A stretch of DNA of 64,000 nucleotides from Rhodovulum sp. MB263 (GCF_002073975.1 NZ_CP020384.1:2666001-2730000); one strand, 5' to 3'. Counted from the stretch's first letter, positions 43,605 to 54,706 are shown. Made by a program: numbers and translations. Notes: generated by a model from the sequence alone, not told the origin.

Positions 43605-44372
43605 TCAGAGGAACTGCTCGCGCAACAGCCGTTCCTCGAGCCCGTGGCCCGGATCGAACAGGATGCGGTGCCGTATCGTCGCTTCCGAGCGGATCTCGAC
43701 CTTGCTGACCACCCCTGCCCCGCGACTGTCGCCCTCTGTCATCACCGGCCGCTTGCGCGGCTCGAGCGCCTCGATCGTCACCGTCGCCCGCTTGGGCAGC
43801 AGCGCCCCCCGCCAGCGCCGCGGCCGGAAGGGCGCGACCGCGGTCAGCGCCAGAACATCCGACCCGATCGGCAGGATCGGACCATGGGCGGAATAATTAT
43901 AGGCGGTCGAGCCCGCCGGCGTCGCCACCAGCGCCCCGTCGCAGACAAGCTCTTCGAGCCGGACCTTGCCATCGACCGAGATCCGGAGCTTGGCCGCCTG
44001 CGGCCCGGCGCGCAGAAGGCTGACCTCGTTGATCGCCAGCGCCTCGACCACGGTCCCGTCCGGCCGCGTCGCCTTCAGCCGCAGCGGGTTGATGATCTCT
44101 TCCTCCGCCGCCGCCAGCCGGTCGGCCAGCCCGTCCTCGTGATACTCGTTCATCAGAAAACCGATGGTGCCGCAATTCATGCCGTAGACCGGCAGATCGA
44201 ACCCCTGGGTGGCATGCAGCGTCTGCAGCATGAACCCGTCGCCGCCCAGCGCCACGATCACCTCGGCCTGTTCCGGCCTGCATTGTCCGTAGCGCACCGT
44301 CAGCCGGCCGAGCGCCCCTTCGGCGCTTGCGGTCTCGCTTGCCAGAAAGGCAATCCTCGTCGGTCCGGCCAT
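43605..44372 (-). CDS. nadK: NAD kinase
   Basis: 255-residue ATP-NAD kinase making NADP. The GGDG motif is at residues 43-46 (VALGGDGFML), NEVSLLRAG and GSTAYNYSAHGPILP give the substrate and catalytic-core regions. ATG at 44372 (MAGPTRIAF) is selected because the family begins just before the first beta strand; the frame is open far upstream. Divergent from glyA across 171 bases. Confidence 0.95.
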   Translation of the reverse strand: MAGPTRIAFLASETASAEGALGRLTVRYGQCRPEQAEVIVALGGDGFMLQTLHATQGFDLPVYGMNCGTIGFLMNEYHEDGLADRLAAAEEEIINPLRLKATRPDGTVVEALAINEVSLLRAGPQAAKLRISVDGKVRLEELVCDGALVATPAGSTAYNYSAHGPILPIGSDVLALTAVAPFRPRRWRGALLPKRATVTIEALEPRKRPVMTEGDSRGAGVVSKVEIRSEATIRHRILFDPGHGLEERLLREQFL

Positions 44373-44543
44373 GTCCTGTTCCCTCGCGTTTCCGGCCAAG
44401 TCTTCGCGCGCGCCGATCGGAAACACAAGGCCCGCATCCGACCCGCGGGAGCGGCCGAACCGGGCCAGATCGGGCTTTTTCAATGCCCGGCCTTCCGATA
44501 GAACCCACGGCATCCGGCTCTGGCTGTCCCGAGGAGACCCAAC

Positions 44544-45839
44544 ATGAACGCCCATCACCAAGACAGCGGCTTTTTCGCCGATGACCTTGCCACCCGTGAT
44601 CCCGAGATCGCCCGTGCCATCGGTCTGGAGCTTGGCCGCCAGCGCGACGAGATCGAGCTGATTGCCTCCGAGAACATCGTCAGCCGCGCCGTGATGGAGG
44701 CACAGGGTTCGGTGATGACCAACAAATATGCCGAAGGCTATCCGGGCCGGCGCTATTACGGCGGCTGCCAGTTCGTCGACATCGCCGAGAACCTGGCGAT
44801 CGAGCGGGCCTGCAAGCTGTTCGACGTGGCCTTTGCCAATGTGCAGCCCAATTCGGGCAGCCAGGCCAACCAGGGCGTCTTCACCGCGCTTTTGAAACCC
44901 GGCGACACCATCCTCGGCATGAGCCTCGACGCGGGCGGCCACCTGACCCATGGCGCCGCCCCGAACCAGTCGGGCAAATGGTTCAACGCGGTCCAGTACG
45001 GCGTGCGCGAAAGCGATCTCGAGGTCGATTACGACCAGATCGAGGCGCTGGCGAAAGAGCATCAGCCCAAGCTGATCGTCGCGGGCGGTTCGGCCATTCC
45101 GCGCATCCTCGACTTCAAGCGCTTCCGCGAGATCGCCGACATGGTCGGCGCCTGGCTGATGGTCGACATGGCCCATTTCGCGGGGCTGGTGGCGGCCGGG
45201 CTCTACCCCTCGCCCTTCCCGCATGCGCATGTCGCAACGACGACCACCCACAAGACCCTGCGCGGTCCGCGCGGCGGCATGATCCTGACCAATGACGAGG
45301 CGCTGGCCAAGAAGTTCAACTCGGCCATCTTCCCGGGCATCCAGGGCGGTCCGCTGATGCATGTGATCGCAGGCAAGGCCGTGGCCTTCGGCGAGGCGCT
45401 GCGCCCCGACTTCAGGACCTATCAGGAACAGGTCATCAAGAATGCCAAGGCGCTGGGCGCGGCACTGGTCGAGGGCGGGCTGAACCTCGTCACCGGCGGC
45501 ACCGACAGCCATGTGCTGCTGGTCGATCTGCGACCCAAAGGCGTGAAGGGCAACGCCACCGAAAAGGCGCTGGGACGGGCCCATATCACCTGCAACAAGA
45601 ACGGCATCCCCTTCGACAGCGAGAAGCCCACGATCACCAGCGGCATCCGTCTGGGCAGCCCCGCCGGGACGACCCGCGGCTTCGGCGAAGAGGAATTCGC
45701 CCAGATCGGCCGCTGGATCACCGAGGTCGTGGACGGTCTGGCCGCCAATGGCGAAGAGGGCAACTCGGAGGTCGAGACCCGGGTCAAGGCCGAGGTCGAG
45801 GCGCTCTGCGCCCGCTTCCCGATCTATCCCGCGCTCTGA
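44544..45839 (+). CDS. glyA: Serine hydroxymethyltransferase
   Basis: 431-residue SHMT converting serine and tetrahydrofolate to glycine and methylene-THF. The PLP lysine is Lys237 in [40 protein letters not shown] and [15 protein letters not shown] are typical. RBS GAGGAGAC precedes the ATG. Followed by a good intrinsic terminator, so it is probably transcribed alone. Confidence 0.98.
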   Translation: MNAHHQDSGFFADDLATRDPEIARAIGLELGRQRDEIELIASENIVSRAVMEAQGSVMTNKYAEGYPGRRYYGGCQFVDIAENLAIERACKLFDVAFANVQPNSGSQANQGVFTALLKPGDTILGMSLDAGGHLTHGAAPNQSGKWFNAVQYGVRESDLEVDYDQIEALAKEHQPKLIVAGGSAIPRILDFKRFREIADMVGAWLMVDMAHFAGLVAAGLYPSPFPHAHVATTTTHKTLRGPRGGMILTNDEALAKKFNSAIFPGIQGGPLMHVIAGKAVAFGEALRPDFRTYQEQVIKNAKALGAALVEGGLNLVTGGTDSHVLLVDLRPKGVKGNATEKALGRAHITCNKNGIPFDSEKPTITSGIRLGSPAGTTRGFGEEEFAQIGRWITEVVDGLAANGEEGNSEVETRVKAEVEALCARFPIYPAL

Positions 45840-45862
45840 GCGCATAACAGGACCCGGACCGG

Positions 45863-45893
45863 AAGGGGCAGCCCCGGCTGCCCCTTTTCCTTT
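45863..45893 (+). terminator. Intrinsic terminator of glyA
   Basis: AAGGGGCAGC and GCTGCCCCTT form a perfect 10-bp stem with loop CCCG, followed by TTCCTTT, about 24 bases past the glyA stop. Textbook form for a rho-independent terminator. Confidence 0.88.
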
Positions 45894-45949
45894 CTGGAAA
45901 AGGCCCGCGCACTCTGGCACCGGCCGCCGCCCGGGGGTATCTCTGCCCC

Positions 45950-46735
45950 ATGCTCGCGACACAGATCCACGGCGACCGCAGCGCCGTCCCGCCCATCCTG
46001 ATCGTTCATGGCCTGTTCGGCTCGGCCCGCAACTGGGGGGCCGTCGCACGCCGCCTGTCCGACAGCCGCCGGGTCGTCGCGGTCGACATGCGCAACCATG
46101 CCGACAGCCCCTGGACCGCCACCCATCGCTATCCCGAACTTGCCGCCGACCTGGCCGAGGTGATCGCGGCCGAAGGCGGGCGGGCCGATGTCATCGGCCA
46201 TTCGATGGGGGGCAAGGCCGCGATGATGCTGGCGCTGACCCGGCCCGAGACGGTCGGACGGCTGATCGTGGCCGATATCGCGCCGGTCGCCTATGGCCAC
46301 AGCCAGACCGGGCTGATCCAGGCCATGCGCGGGCTCGACCTCTCGGCCATCTCGCGGCGCAGCGAGGCCGACCGGGCGCTGGCGGCCGCTATCGGGGACC
46401 CGTCGACCCGGGCCTTCCTGCTGCAATCGCTGGATCTGCGCGCCGAGCCGCCGCGCTGGCGGCTCAATCTCGACACGCTCGAAGCCGAGATGCCCCATAT
46501 CACCGGCTGGCCCGACACTGTCGAAGGCCGGTTCGACGGCCCGACGCTGATGCTGACGGGGGCCTTGTCCGATTATGTCGGCCCCGGGGACCGGGACCGG
46601 ATCAAGGCGCTGTTCCCCGCGGCCCGCTTCGCCAGGATCCCCGGTGCCGGCCACTGGCTGCATGCCGACAAGCCGCGGGAATTCGAAGCGGCGGTGCGGG
46701 CCTTCCTCGAGATGCCGCCTAGCCCTCGGGCCTGA
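45950..46735 (+). CDS. Alpha/beta hydrolase, YbfF-like esterase
   Basis: 261-residue cytoplasmic alpha/beta hydrolase. Oxyanion motif HGLFGSARNWG, nucleophile in GHSMGGKAAMM, and GAGHWLHADKP with the catalytic histidine near the C-terminus. The pattern HGLFGS with DMRNHADSPW is typical of YbfF-type acyl esterases. No operon partner: glyA terminates upstream and the next gene is convergent, overlapping by 17 bases. Physiological substrate unknown. Confidence 0.88.
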   Translation: MLATQIHGDRSAVPPILIVHGLFGSARNWGAVARRLSDSRRVVAVDMRNHADSPWTATHRYPELAADLAEVIAAEGGRADVIGHSMGGKAAMMLALTRPETVGRLIVADIAPVAYGHSQTGLIQAMRGLDLSAISRRSEADRALAAAIGDPSTRAFLLQSLDLRAEPPRWRLNLDTLEAEMPHITGWPDTVEGRFDGPTLMLTGALSDYVGPGDRDRIKALFPAARFARIPGAGHWLHADKPREFEAAVRAFLEMPPSPRA

Positions 46736-47207
46736 GGATCCGCGTCAGCGTGCCGTCCTTCTTGATGTATTGCCCCATCAGCGCGGCCGCCACATGCAGC
46801 AGCAGAAGCAGCACCAGGATCACCCGGAACCCGGCATGCAGCCCCGCCGCCAGCTCGGAGCCCAGCCACCAGGCCAGCATGCCGGTCGCTGGCAGCGCCA
46901 CCATCAGCACGTAAAGCGCGCCATGGATCACCCGGGCCAGCATCACCTGGGCGGGCGTATGGCCTGGATCGGGAGCGGGCACGCCATGCAGAAAGCGCAG
47001 TCCCAGCCGCCAGAAGGCCAGCACCAGAATCGCCAGCCCGATCAGAATATGCAGCGCAACCAGAACGGTGACGCCCTTCTCGCCCGTCTCCATGTAGCGC
47101 CCGAAGGCCTGCCCGATGCCCTCTGCGAACAGGAATTGCAGCACGACAAGACCGAACACCGCCCAATGCAGACGGATCTGCATCCGTGAATAACCCGTAA
47201 CCGACAT
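46719..47207 (-). CDS. Cytochrome b561 family protein
   Basis: 162-residue membrane protein with four helices and the heme-ligand histidines in RLHWAVFG, ALHILIGL, VIHGALY and GLHAGF/LHVAAAL. This fits bacterial cytochrome b561, a quinol-reactive dihaem protein in the inner membrane. The start MSVTGYSRMQIRLHW is usual. It overlaps the 3' end of the convergent esterase. The upstream gene on the same strand, 209 bases away, is a DsrE-like exported protein. Confidence 0.9.
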   Translation of the reverse strand: MSVTGYSRMQIRLHWAVFGLVVLQFLFAEGIGQAFGRYMETGEKGVTVLVALHILIGLAILVLAFWRLGLRFLHGVPAPDPGHTPAQVMLARVIHGALYVLMVALPATGMLAWWLGSELAAGLHAGFRVILVLLLLLHVAAALMGQYIKKDGTLTRILRPEG

Positions 47208-47416
47208 CGACGACCTCCGATGATCCGTTTCCTGAAGCGACCGCCCGGGGACCGGCGGCCGGTAGACGGCCTCTGGCCGGGGCGACAGCGACGGGCATCG
47301 GCATGCCGGCGCTCGTCTGCGTCACCGCGGCAAGGCTCATGCCCGTCAGGCTAGAGGATTTCCATGCGCCCGGGAGTGCGGCCTGGCGAAGCATCCCGGG
47401 GTCCCGGCACCGCGGC

Positions 47417-47881
47417 TCAGAACGACCAGACCCGGGCGCGGCGGTCGAGAAGATCGCGGGCCATGGCACCGGGACGGGCGACGCCCACCCCCTCGATCAG
47501 CGCCTCGGGCCCGGCGCCGCGCCCGGGCAGGTAGATCGCGCAGACCCCGACCCGCGCGCCCTTGCCGATCGCGGTCCGCAGCGCGGCCTGCGGGCTCAGA
47601 CCGGCCGGAGGCTGGGGCGCCAGCGCCGTCTCGGGTGGCGCGGCAAGCGCGATATCACCCGCCGGACCGCAGAGCAGGATCTCGGTCTCGACCCCGCGCT
47701 CAAGCGCCTGCAGCGTCAGTACCATCGCCATCAGCTGGGTTTGCGGCGCGGCATCGGTCAGCACCGTGACGAGCCGGCGCACATCCTTCGCCGCCGCCGG
47801 AGCGGCCGCCAGTGCCAGCGTCAGCGTCAGCCCGAGCGCCGCCATTCTCGGGGCTCTGAGGAAAGTCTTTGCGAGGGTCAT
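47417..47881 (-). CDS. Exported DsrE-like protein
   Basis: 154-residue protein with a signal peptide (residues 1-31, ending LAAAPAAA). The body, RRLVTVLTDAAPQTQLMAMVLTLQALERGVETEILLCGPAGDIAL, fits the DsrE/DsrF alpha-beta fold, and ARVGVCAIYLPG has one cysteine in the expected loop. ATG at 47881 gives the signal peptide and follows AGGGAGA. Possible sulfur-relay or redox role in the periplasm; not certain. A perfect FNR-type box lies 130 bases upstream and could act on this gene or its divergent neighbour. Confidence 0.72.
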   Translation of the reverse strand: MTLAKTFLRAPRMAALGLTLTLALAAAPAAAKDVRRLVTVLTDAAPQTQLMAMVLTLQALERGVETEILLCGPAGDIALAAPPETALAPQPPAGLSPQAALRTAIGKGARVGVCAIYLPGRGAGPEALIEGVGVARPGAMARDLLDRRARVWSF

Positions 47882-48010
47882 GGCCCATCTCCCTGTCTTT
47901 GGTGATCTTCGGACAGGTGATAGGGCATGGGTGCGTGCCCCGGCGGTGACAAAGGCACAGAACCGGGCATGGCGCGCGCGCCTCCGCGCCTGACGTTGGG
48001 GAAGCCCGCC

Positions 48011-48024
48011 TTGATGCGGATCAA
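48011..48024. promoter_or_regulatory. Perfect FNR-type box
   Basis: TTGATGCGGATCAA matches TTGAT-N4-ATCAA exactly. It lies between the divergent DsrE-like gene (start 47881) and a 91-residue hypothetical (start 48109). FnrL or a DnrD-type regulator is the likely binder in this order, implying anaerobic control. Confidence 0.75.
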
Positions 48025-48108
48025 ACCGGCCTGCCGGGGCCCATGTTAGGCTGGCCCATCGGCGACGCGGCAGCGGCGGTGATTGCCGGGCGGGGGAGCG
48101 CGAAGCAG

Positions 48109-48384
48109 ATGATCTCACTCGACGATATCGAAGACATGACCGATCTCTCGCGCGACGAGATCTCGGCCATTGCCGAACATGAGAACCTGCCCGAGGCCGA
48201 TGCATCGCTTCTGGGCGATTACCTGATGCATCTGCATCACGGCCCGCAACGGGTCCAGGCGATGATCTGCGAGGATATCCGCGCCGCCCTCCATCGCGAC
48301 GATACCCGCCGCGCAGCCGAGCTTTACGCGGTGCTACACTCTTTCCTGGCAAGCCATCCCGAAGCCGCGCAAGGCACGTCCTAG
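48109..48384 (+). CDS. Conserved-looking small protein, unknown function
   Basis: 91 residues, acidic and helical: MISLDDIEDMTDLSRDEISAIAEHENLPE followed by LLGDYLMHLHHGPQRVQAMICEDIRAALHRDD. No signal or membrane segment. ATG at 48109 is preferred over 48043 because GGGGGAG lies about 10 bases upstream. It is 85 bases downstream of the FNR-type box, so it may be oxygen-regulated. No family recognised. Confidence 0.72.
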   Translation: MISLDDIEDMTDLSRDEISAIAEHENLPEADASLLGDYLMHLHHGPQRVQAMICEDIRAALHRDDTRRAAELYAVLHSFLASHPEAAQGTS

Positions 48385-48455
48385 CCCGAGCACCGCGACC
48401 CGAAGGCCGCCCCCGAGATGCCTCTTGTAAGCACCGCCGGGGGGCGGAAACAGGC

Positions 48456-48698
48456 TCAGACCTCCGGCAGGCCGCCCCGCAGGCGTTCCTCCCTTGAGCG
48501 GACCGACCAGCGCGGATCGGCCTCCTTGATCCGGCGCGAGACGACATAGGCTGCGGGCCAGGCCAGAATGCAGCCGATCCCGGCGCCGATGGCGATGGCG
48601 GTCCAGCTGTAGAAGCCCAGCGAGAACATGACGATCACGATCGCCCCGGTGATCACGGCCCCGCTCATCGGGGTCAGGAGCAGGCTCAGACGGTCCAT
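48456..48698 (-). CDS. Small membrane protein, unknown function
   Basis: 80-residue protein with two hydrophobic segments (about 12-29 and 33-52) and a basic C-terminal tail (RRIKEADPRWSVRSREERLRGG). The strong RBS AAGGGAGGG on the minus strand, 7 bases before the ATG, supports real expression. It resembles small CTP synthetase-neighbour or envelope proteins only in general pattern; no function can be stated. Confidence 0.72.
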   Translation of the reverse strand: MDRLSLLLTPMSGAVITGAIVIVMFSLGFYSWTAIAIGAGIGCILAWPAAYVVSRRIKEADPRWSVRSREERLRGGLPEV

Positions 48699-48823
48699 GA
48701 TTTCCCTCCCTTGTCATGGTTAACGCAAGGGAAATACGCAGCGACCGCAGATCCGGATGCCGTCGCCCGGGGCACGACGCATCACGAAGCGGTGAAAGGC
48801 GGGGAATGGGAAACCGTCAGGGC

Positions 48824-49207
48824 TCAGGCGGGAAGTCGGGCGGTGACCTCGATCTCGATCTTCATCTCGGGCTCCATCAGCCCGGCCGTGATCATCGTGG
48901 CCGCGGGCCGGGCCCGGGCAAAGGCCTCGGAGACGACAGGCCAGCAGGCGGGCCAGTCGGCCCGGTCGGGCAGGATGTAGCGGACCCGGACGACATCGTC
49001 GAGCGAGGCCCCTGCCGCGGCCAGCGCAGACGCGATCGTGGCCAGCGCATTGGCGCATTGGGTCTCGACCGCGTCGGGCATGGTCATGGTGGCATAGTCA
49101 TAGCCGGTCGTGCCGGCCACGAAGACCCAGCCATCGGCGATGACGGCGCGGGAATAGCCGATCTTCGCCTCGAAGGGCGATCCGGTCGAGATCAGACGGC
49201 GCGCCAT
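48824..49207 (-). CDS. RidA/YjgF-family protein
   Basis: 127-residue RidA-like protein. ISTGSPFEAKIGYSRAVIADGWVFVAGTTGYD and the C-terminal EPEMKIEIEVTARLP fit the YER057c/YjgF fold. The segment ARARPAATMITAGL is near the arginine region used by imine deaminases, but the archetypal PARxxV motif is altered, so deaminase activity is uncertain. It starts 3 bases after the clpX stop and could be co-transcribed with it. Confidence 0.88.
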   Translation of the reverse strand: MARRLISTGSPFEAKIGYSRAVIADGWVFVAGTTGYDYATMTMPDAVETQCANALATIASALAAAGASLDDVVRVRYILPDRADWPACWPVVSEAFARARPAATMITAGLMEPEMKIEIEVTARLPA

Positions 49208-49210
49208 ACC

Positions 49211-50476
<1,266 letters not shown>

Positions 50477-50647
50477 GTCGGTCCTCTGCGGTCGTGGTCT
50501 GTGCGGTCCTGCACCGGGCAGGAACGCCTCGCCTTCCCCGGTCACCTCGGCCTTCCGATCAGGGTAGGGCAAGGCGGAGCGGGGCACAATGTCAAATTCC
50601 TCACCCTGGCGCAGGGCCGGTCCGGCCCCGCCCCGGGGTGGCGGCGG

Positions 50648-51277
50648 TTACTTCTTCTCTTCGAGGGCGCTGCGGCTTTCGACGATCTCGTCGATCAGGC
50701 CCCAGTCCTTCGCCGTCTCGGCATCCATGAAGTTGTCGCGCTCGAGCGCGTCGATCACGCTCTGAAGATCCTGACCGGTATGCTTCACGTAGATCTGGTT
50801 CAGCCGGTCCTTCAGCTTCTGGGTCTCCTGGGCATGGATCATGATGTCCGTCGCCTGGCCCTGGAAGCCGCCCGAGGGCTGGTGCACCATGATCCGGCTG
50901 TTGGGCAGCGAGAAGCGCATTCCCGGCGCGCCCGCGGTCAGAAGCAGCGAGCCCATCGAGGCCGCCTGCCCCACCACCAGGGTCGAGACCTTGGGCTTGA
51001 TGTACTGCATGGTGTCGTAGATCGAGAGCCCCGAGGTCACAACGCCGCCTGGACTGTTGATATACATGGAGATCTCTTTGGACGGGTTCTCGGCCTCGAG
51101 ATGCAGGAGCTGGGCCACGATCAGGCTCGACATGCCGTCATGGATCGGGCCGGTGATGAAGATGATCCGCTCCTTCAGCAGGCGCGAGAAGATGTCATAG
51201 GCCCGTTCGCCGCGCGAGGTCTGCTCGACCACCATGGGCACCAGGTTGTTCATGTAATGCTCGATCATGTCGGTCAT
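50648..51277 (-). CDS. clpP: ATP-dependent Clp protease proteolytic subunit
   Basis: 209-residue ClpP. Catalytic serine Ser107 in [11 protein letters not shown] and His132 in [16 protein letters not shown]-type motif ([20 protein letters not shown]) and QGQATDI are present. ATG at 51277 gives [19 protein letters not shown], the normal start with a short propeptide. It probably forms an operon with clpX. Confidence 0.98.
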   Translation of the reverse strand: MTDMIEHYMNNLVPMVVEQTSRGERAYDIFSRLLKERIIFITGPIHDGMSSLIVAQLLHLEAENPSKEISMYINSPGGVVTSGLSIYDTMQYIKPKVSTLVVGQAASMGSLLLTAGAPGMRFSLPNSRIMVHQPSGGFQGQATDIMIHAQETQKLKDRLNQIYVKHTGQDLQSVIDALERDNFMDAETAKDWGLIDEIVESRSALEEKK

Positions 51278-51350
51278 AGTCGCCTGCCTCTGGGTACATT
51301 CGGCCGTTGGATGCTGACGGGTCCGGCCTGTCAGCCCGCGTGTCGGAAGA

Positions 51351-51379
51351 GTCTTAGTTTCGCACCAGACTCCCTGCAA
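51351..51379 (-). promoter_or_regulatory. Possible clpP promoter
   Basis: On the minus strand, TTGCAG (51374-51379), 17 bases, and TAAGAC (51351-51356), about 75 bases before the clpP ATG. It has sigma-70-like elements; the preceding CTTG could also suit a heat-shock sigma factor. Weak call. Confidence 0.3.
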
Positions 51380-51560
51380 GGGCCATAGCCGCTTTTCCTT
51401 TCTCCGCCCCCCGGGCCGCGACGCCCGCCCCGACCGCGATGCTAAGCGCAGGGCACGCGGCACCAACGCGGCAAGGACGGGGTTCGGCGGAAGATCGGGC
51501 GGCACCGCAACATCGCGACGCAGGACCAAGCCGGCCCGCGCGCCGTGTTCGCTGTGCCTG

Positions 51561-52043
51561 TTATTCGGGCAGTGTCTTCCGGATATCGCCCAGATCGAGA
51601 ACCGGCGCCGCATCGAGATTGCCCGCATCGAGCAGCGACGCGACCCGCTCGAGCGCGGCCACCAGCATCGCCTGTTCCCAGTCCGGCAGCCTCTCGAAGG
51701 CGATCACGTAGCGATCATGCAGCGGATCGGGGGCGCGGTCGATCGACTCGCGGCCAAGCCCGGTGATGGCGATGATCATCTGCCGCCGGTCGGTTTCCGA
51801 GCGCCGCCGGTCGACAAGCCCCTTGGCGACCAGCCGGTCGATCAGCGTGGTCATCGTCGCCTGCGACACCCCCATCCGGGTGGCGATGGTCTTCGGCGTG
51901 CTCTGCCCGGTCTCGGCCACGATCTGCAACACGCGAATCTGTACCGCGGTCAGCCCCGCGGCACGCGCCAATTCCCGGCCGTAAAGCTCGGTTGCCCTCA
52001 GGATCCGCCGCAACGCGACAAGGCTCAGTTCGGACCGTTTCAT
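51561..52043 (-). CDS. ectR: MarR-type regulator of ectoine genes
   Basis: 160-residue MarR regulator with the winged helix [45 protein letters not shown]. It is divergent from ectA, the usual place of EctR, which represses ect genes. ATG at 52043 follows GGAGG; an in-frame ATG at 52067 is upstream of that RBS. Direct repeats at 52120 and 52252 lie on its own side and the ectA side of the spacer and are candidate operators. Confidence 0.88.
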   Translation of the reverse strand: MKRSELSLVALRRILRATELYGRELARAAGLTAVQIRVLQIVAETGQSTPKTIATRMGVSQATMTTLIDRLVAKGLVDRRRSETDRRQMIIAITGLGRESIDRAPDPLHDRYVIAFERLPDWEQAMLVAALERVASLLDAGNLDAAPVLDLGDIRKTLPE

Positions 52044-52119
52044 ACCACCTCCATCTTCCGGCAGCACACTGACGGAGAACGATTTTCATCAATCGCGGAC
52101 GGGCGCAAGGGCAATGAGC

Positions 52120-52134
52120 TTCGCAAGACAAACT
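52120..52134. promoter_or_regulatory. Candidate EctR site, ectR-proximal
   Basis: TTCGCAAGACAAACT, differing at one base from the copy at 52252. It lies 77 bases upstream of the ectR start, suiting autoregulation. Confidence 0.5.
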
Positions 52135-52241
52135 GACCCGAAGAAGATCGCGCAATCCGGGGTTGTTTCCTGCCTAGATGATCCGTACTTCTTAGCTCAT
52201 TTAGGCGGCTTTATACCAAATTTTGTGCCTTTTGCATCGGC

Positions 52242-52276
52242 ATATTGAAATTTCGCAAGACTAACTATATTGAAAT
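52242..52276 (+). promoter_or_regulatory. ectA promoter/operator region with repeats
   Basis: ATATTGAAAT (52242-52251), TTCGCAAGACTAACT (52252-52266) and ATATTGAAAT (52267-52276) are contiguous. TTGAAA (52245) and TATATT (52266) could serve as -35 and -10 with a 15-base spacer, with the repeat unit filling that spacer. The ectA ATG is 30 bases downstream. A repressor on the central unit would block the promoter. The region is AT-rich, as is common for osmotically induced promoters. Confidence 0.55.
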
Positions 52277-52305
52277 ACCCGAGCCACAAGGAGGACAGCA
52301 GAACC

Positions 52306-52845
52306 ATGGCACTCACGATCCAGTCCAGCCCCCGGCGCGCCGAGGCGCCCATCACATTCCGACCGCCAACCGGCGAGGATGGGGCCGCGGTCTGGGCTCT
52401 GGTCCGCGCCTGCAAGCCGCTCGACGAGAATTCGATGTACTGCAATCTGATCCAGTGCGACCACTTCGCCGACACCTGCATCCTGGCGGAAATGGACGGC
52501 GAAGCGGTGGGCTGGATCTCGGCCTACAGGCTTCCGGACGCCCCCGAGACCCTGTTCGTCTGGCAGGTCGCCGTGTCGGACAAGGCGCGCGGTCGCGGCC
52601 TCGGGCGGCGGATGCTGTCCGAGCTGCTGGAACGCGAGGCCTGCGACGGCGTGATGCGGCTGCAGACCACCATCACCCGCGACAACGACGCGTCCTGGGG
52701 GCTGTTCCGCGGCTTTGCCCGCAGGCTCGGCGCCCGGATCGAGGATACGCCCCATTTCACCAGGAGCGAGCATTTCGACGGTCGCCACGCCACCGAGCAC
52801 ATGGTGACGATCCGTCTGGCCGAGGCGCTGTCCCGGGCCGCGTAA
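52306..52845 (+). CDS. ectA: Diaminobutyrate acetyltransferase
   Basis: 179-residue GNAT acetyltransferase, second enzyme of ectoine synthesis, acetylating L-2,4-diaminobutyrate. FRPPTGEDGAAVWALVRACKPLDENSMYCNLIQCDHFADTC and the acetyl-CoA loop VAVSDKARGRGLGRRML are EctA hallmarks. ATG at 52306 follows AAGGAGG; the in-frame ATG at 52270 lies within the candidate promoter. First gene of ectABC-ask. Confidence 0.96.
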   Translation: MALTIQSSPRRAEAPITFRPPTGEDGAAVWALVRACKPLDENSMYCNLIQCDHFADTCILAEMDGEAVGWISAYRLPDAPETLFVWQVAVSDKARGRGLGRRMLSELLEREACDGVMRLQTTITRDNDASWGLFRGFARRLGARIEDTPHFTRSEHFDGRHATEHMVTIRLAEALSRAA

Positions 52846-52900
52846 GCCAACGCGTTCCGTCTTTCACCTTTTCCTTTTTCAGAAATCCGAGGACGTTCCC

Positions 52901-54199
52901 ATGTCGACTGTCGAGACAGCCGAAACCACCATTGCCGAACCCACCATTTACGACCGACGCGAATCGGAGGTCCGGTCCTATTGCCGCAACTTCCCCGTCA
53001 GCTTTGCCCGCGCAGAGGGCGCGACGCTGACCGATGCCGATGGCAATACCTATATCGACTTCCTGGCGGGCTGTTCGTCGCTGAATTACGGCCATAACGA
53101 TCCCGACATGAAGGCCGCGCTGATCGCGCATCTCGAGCAGAACGGCCTCGCCCATGCGCTCGATCTTCACACCGAGGAGAAGGCCGCCTTCCTGACCGCC
53201 TTCGAGCACCACATCCTGCATCCCCGCGGCATGGAGCATCGGGTGATGATGACCGGCCCGACCGGGACCAATGCGGTCGAGGCGGCGCTGAAACTCGCGC
53301 GCAAGGTCACCGGACGGCGCAATGTGATCGCCTTCACCAACGGCTTTCACGGCATGACGCTGGGCGCGCTGGCGCTGACCGGGAATTCCGGCAAGCGCGG
53401 CGGCGCGGGCGTTCCGCTGCCCGACGTGACCCATATGCCGTTCGAGAATTCGATGGGCGATCTCGACACGCTCGAGCATCTCGACGCGATGTTGTCAAAC
53501 CCCTCCTCGGGCATCGACGCCCCCGCCGCCTTCATCGTCGAGCTGGTGCAGGGCGAAGGCGGGCTGAATGCCGCCTCCTGCGAATGGGCCCAGGGGCTGG
53601 AGCGGCTGGCGAAGAAACACGGCGCGCTCTTCATCGTCGACGACATCCAGGCCGGGATCGGCCGCACCGGCAGCTTCTTCAGCTTCGACCATATGGGCAT
53701 CGACCCCGACATGGTGACGCTGGCCAAGTCGCTGTCTGGCTTCGGGCTGCCCTTCGCCTGCACGCTGATCCGGCCCGAACACGACATCTGGAAGCCGGCC
53801 GAACATAACGGCACCTTCCGCGGCAATACCCATGCCTTCGTGACCGCCCGCGTCGCGCTGGAGAAATTCTGGGCCGATGACGACCTGCGCAACGAGGTCG
53901 CGCTGAAATCGCAGGTGCTCGAAGAGCGGCTGAGCCAGATCGGTAACCGGGTCGGGGGCGCGACGCTCAAGGGCCGCGGCATGATGCGCGGCATCGACCT
54001 GGGCGACGGCGCGCTCGCCGGACGGATCTGCGCCGAATGCTTCCGGCGCGGCCTGATCATCGAGACCTCGGGCGCGCATGACGAGGTGGTCAAGGTGCTG
54101 GCGCCGCTGACCATCCCGATGGAGCAGTTCCGCAAGGGGCTCGATATTCTCGACGCGGCCGTGGAGGCCTGCGTCCCTTTCGCCATGGCAGCGGAGTAA
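52901..54199 (+). CDS. ectB: Diaminobutyrate-2-oxoglutarate aminotransferase
   Basis: 432-residue class III PLP transaminase making diaminobutyrate from aspartate semialdehyde. [30 protein letters not shown] (PLP aspartate) and [14 protein letters not shown] with Lys276 as PLP anchor. Length and motifs match EctB. It starts 55 bases after ectA and ends 4 bases before ectC. Confidence 0.97.
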   Translation: MSTVETAETTIAEPTIYDRRESEVRSYCRNFPVSFARAEGATLTDADGNTYIDFLAGCSSLNYGHNDPDMKAALIAHLEQNGLAHALDLHTEEKAAFLTAFEHHILHPRGMEHRVMMTGPTGTNAVEAALKLARKVTGRRNVIAFTNGFHGMTLGALALTGNSGKRGGAGVPLPDVTHMPFENSMGDLDTLEHLDAMLSNPSSGIDAPAAFIVELVQGEGGLNAASCEWAQGLERLAKKHGALFIVDDIQAGIGRTGSFFSFDHMGIDPDMVTLAKSLSGFGLPFACTLIRPEHDIWKPAEHNGTFRGNTHAFVTARVALEKFWADDDLRNEVALKSQVLEERLSQIGNRVGGATLKGRGMMRGIDLGDGALAGRICAECFRRGLIIETSGAHDEVVKVLAPLTIPMEQFRKGLDILDAAVEACVPFAMAAE

Positions 54200-54203
54200 G
54201 ACA

Positions 54204-54599
54204 ATGATTATTCGAGATTTTCACAAACTCAAGGATACTGACCGCGCGGTCTCGGATGCGCGCTGGACCTCGGTAAGGATGCTGCTGGCCGATGATGGGA
54301 TGGGCTTTTCCTTCCACATCACGGTGCTGCAGGCCGGTTCGGAACACACGTTCCACTACAAGCACCATTTCGAAAGCGTCTACTGCATCTCGGGCAAGGG
54401 CTCGATCACCGATCTGGCCTCGGGCGAGACCTATCAGATCCGCCCGGGCGTGATGTACGCGCTCGACCAGCACGACCACCACACCCTCCGTGCCGAAGAG
54501 GAGCTGGTGATGGCCTGCTGCTTCAACCCGCCGGTCACCGGCACCGAGGTTCACCGCGAGGATGGCTCCTATGCCCCCGTGGAAGAGCTTACCGACTGA
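54204..54599 (+). CDS. ectC: L-ectoine synthase
   Basis: 131-residue cupin cyclising acetyl-diaminobutyrate to ectoine. [21 protein letters not shown] and [17 protein letters not shown] are the cupin metal and substrate blocks. Normal family length. No ectD hydroxylase gene follows, so hydroxyectoine would need a gene elsewhere. Confidence 0.97.
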   Translation: MIIRDFHKLKDTDRAVSDARWTSVRMLLADDGMGFSFHITVLQAGSEHTFHYKHHFESVYCISGKGSITDLASGETYQIRPGVMYALDQHDHHTLRAEEELVMACCFNPPVTGTEVHREDGSYAPVEELTD

Positions 54600-54706
54600 A
54601 CCCGCAGGAGACCGGCCCCTGGCTGGCCCCGGGCCAGCCCGCGGGTCGGCCCGAGACCGGCCCCAATGACAGGACGCCCCGGGGCAACCCGGCGGGCGCA
54701 ACAACA

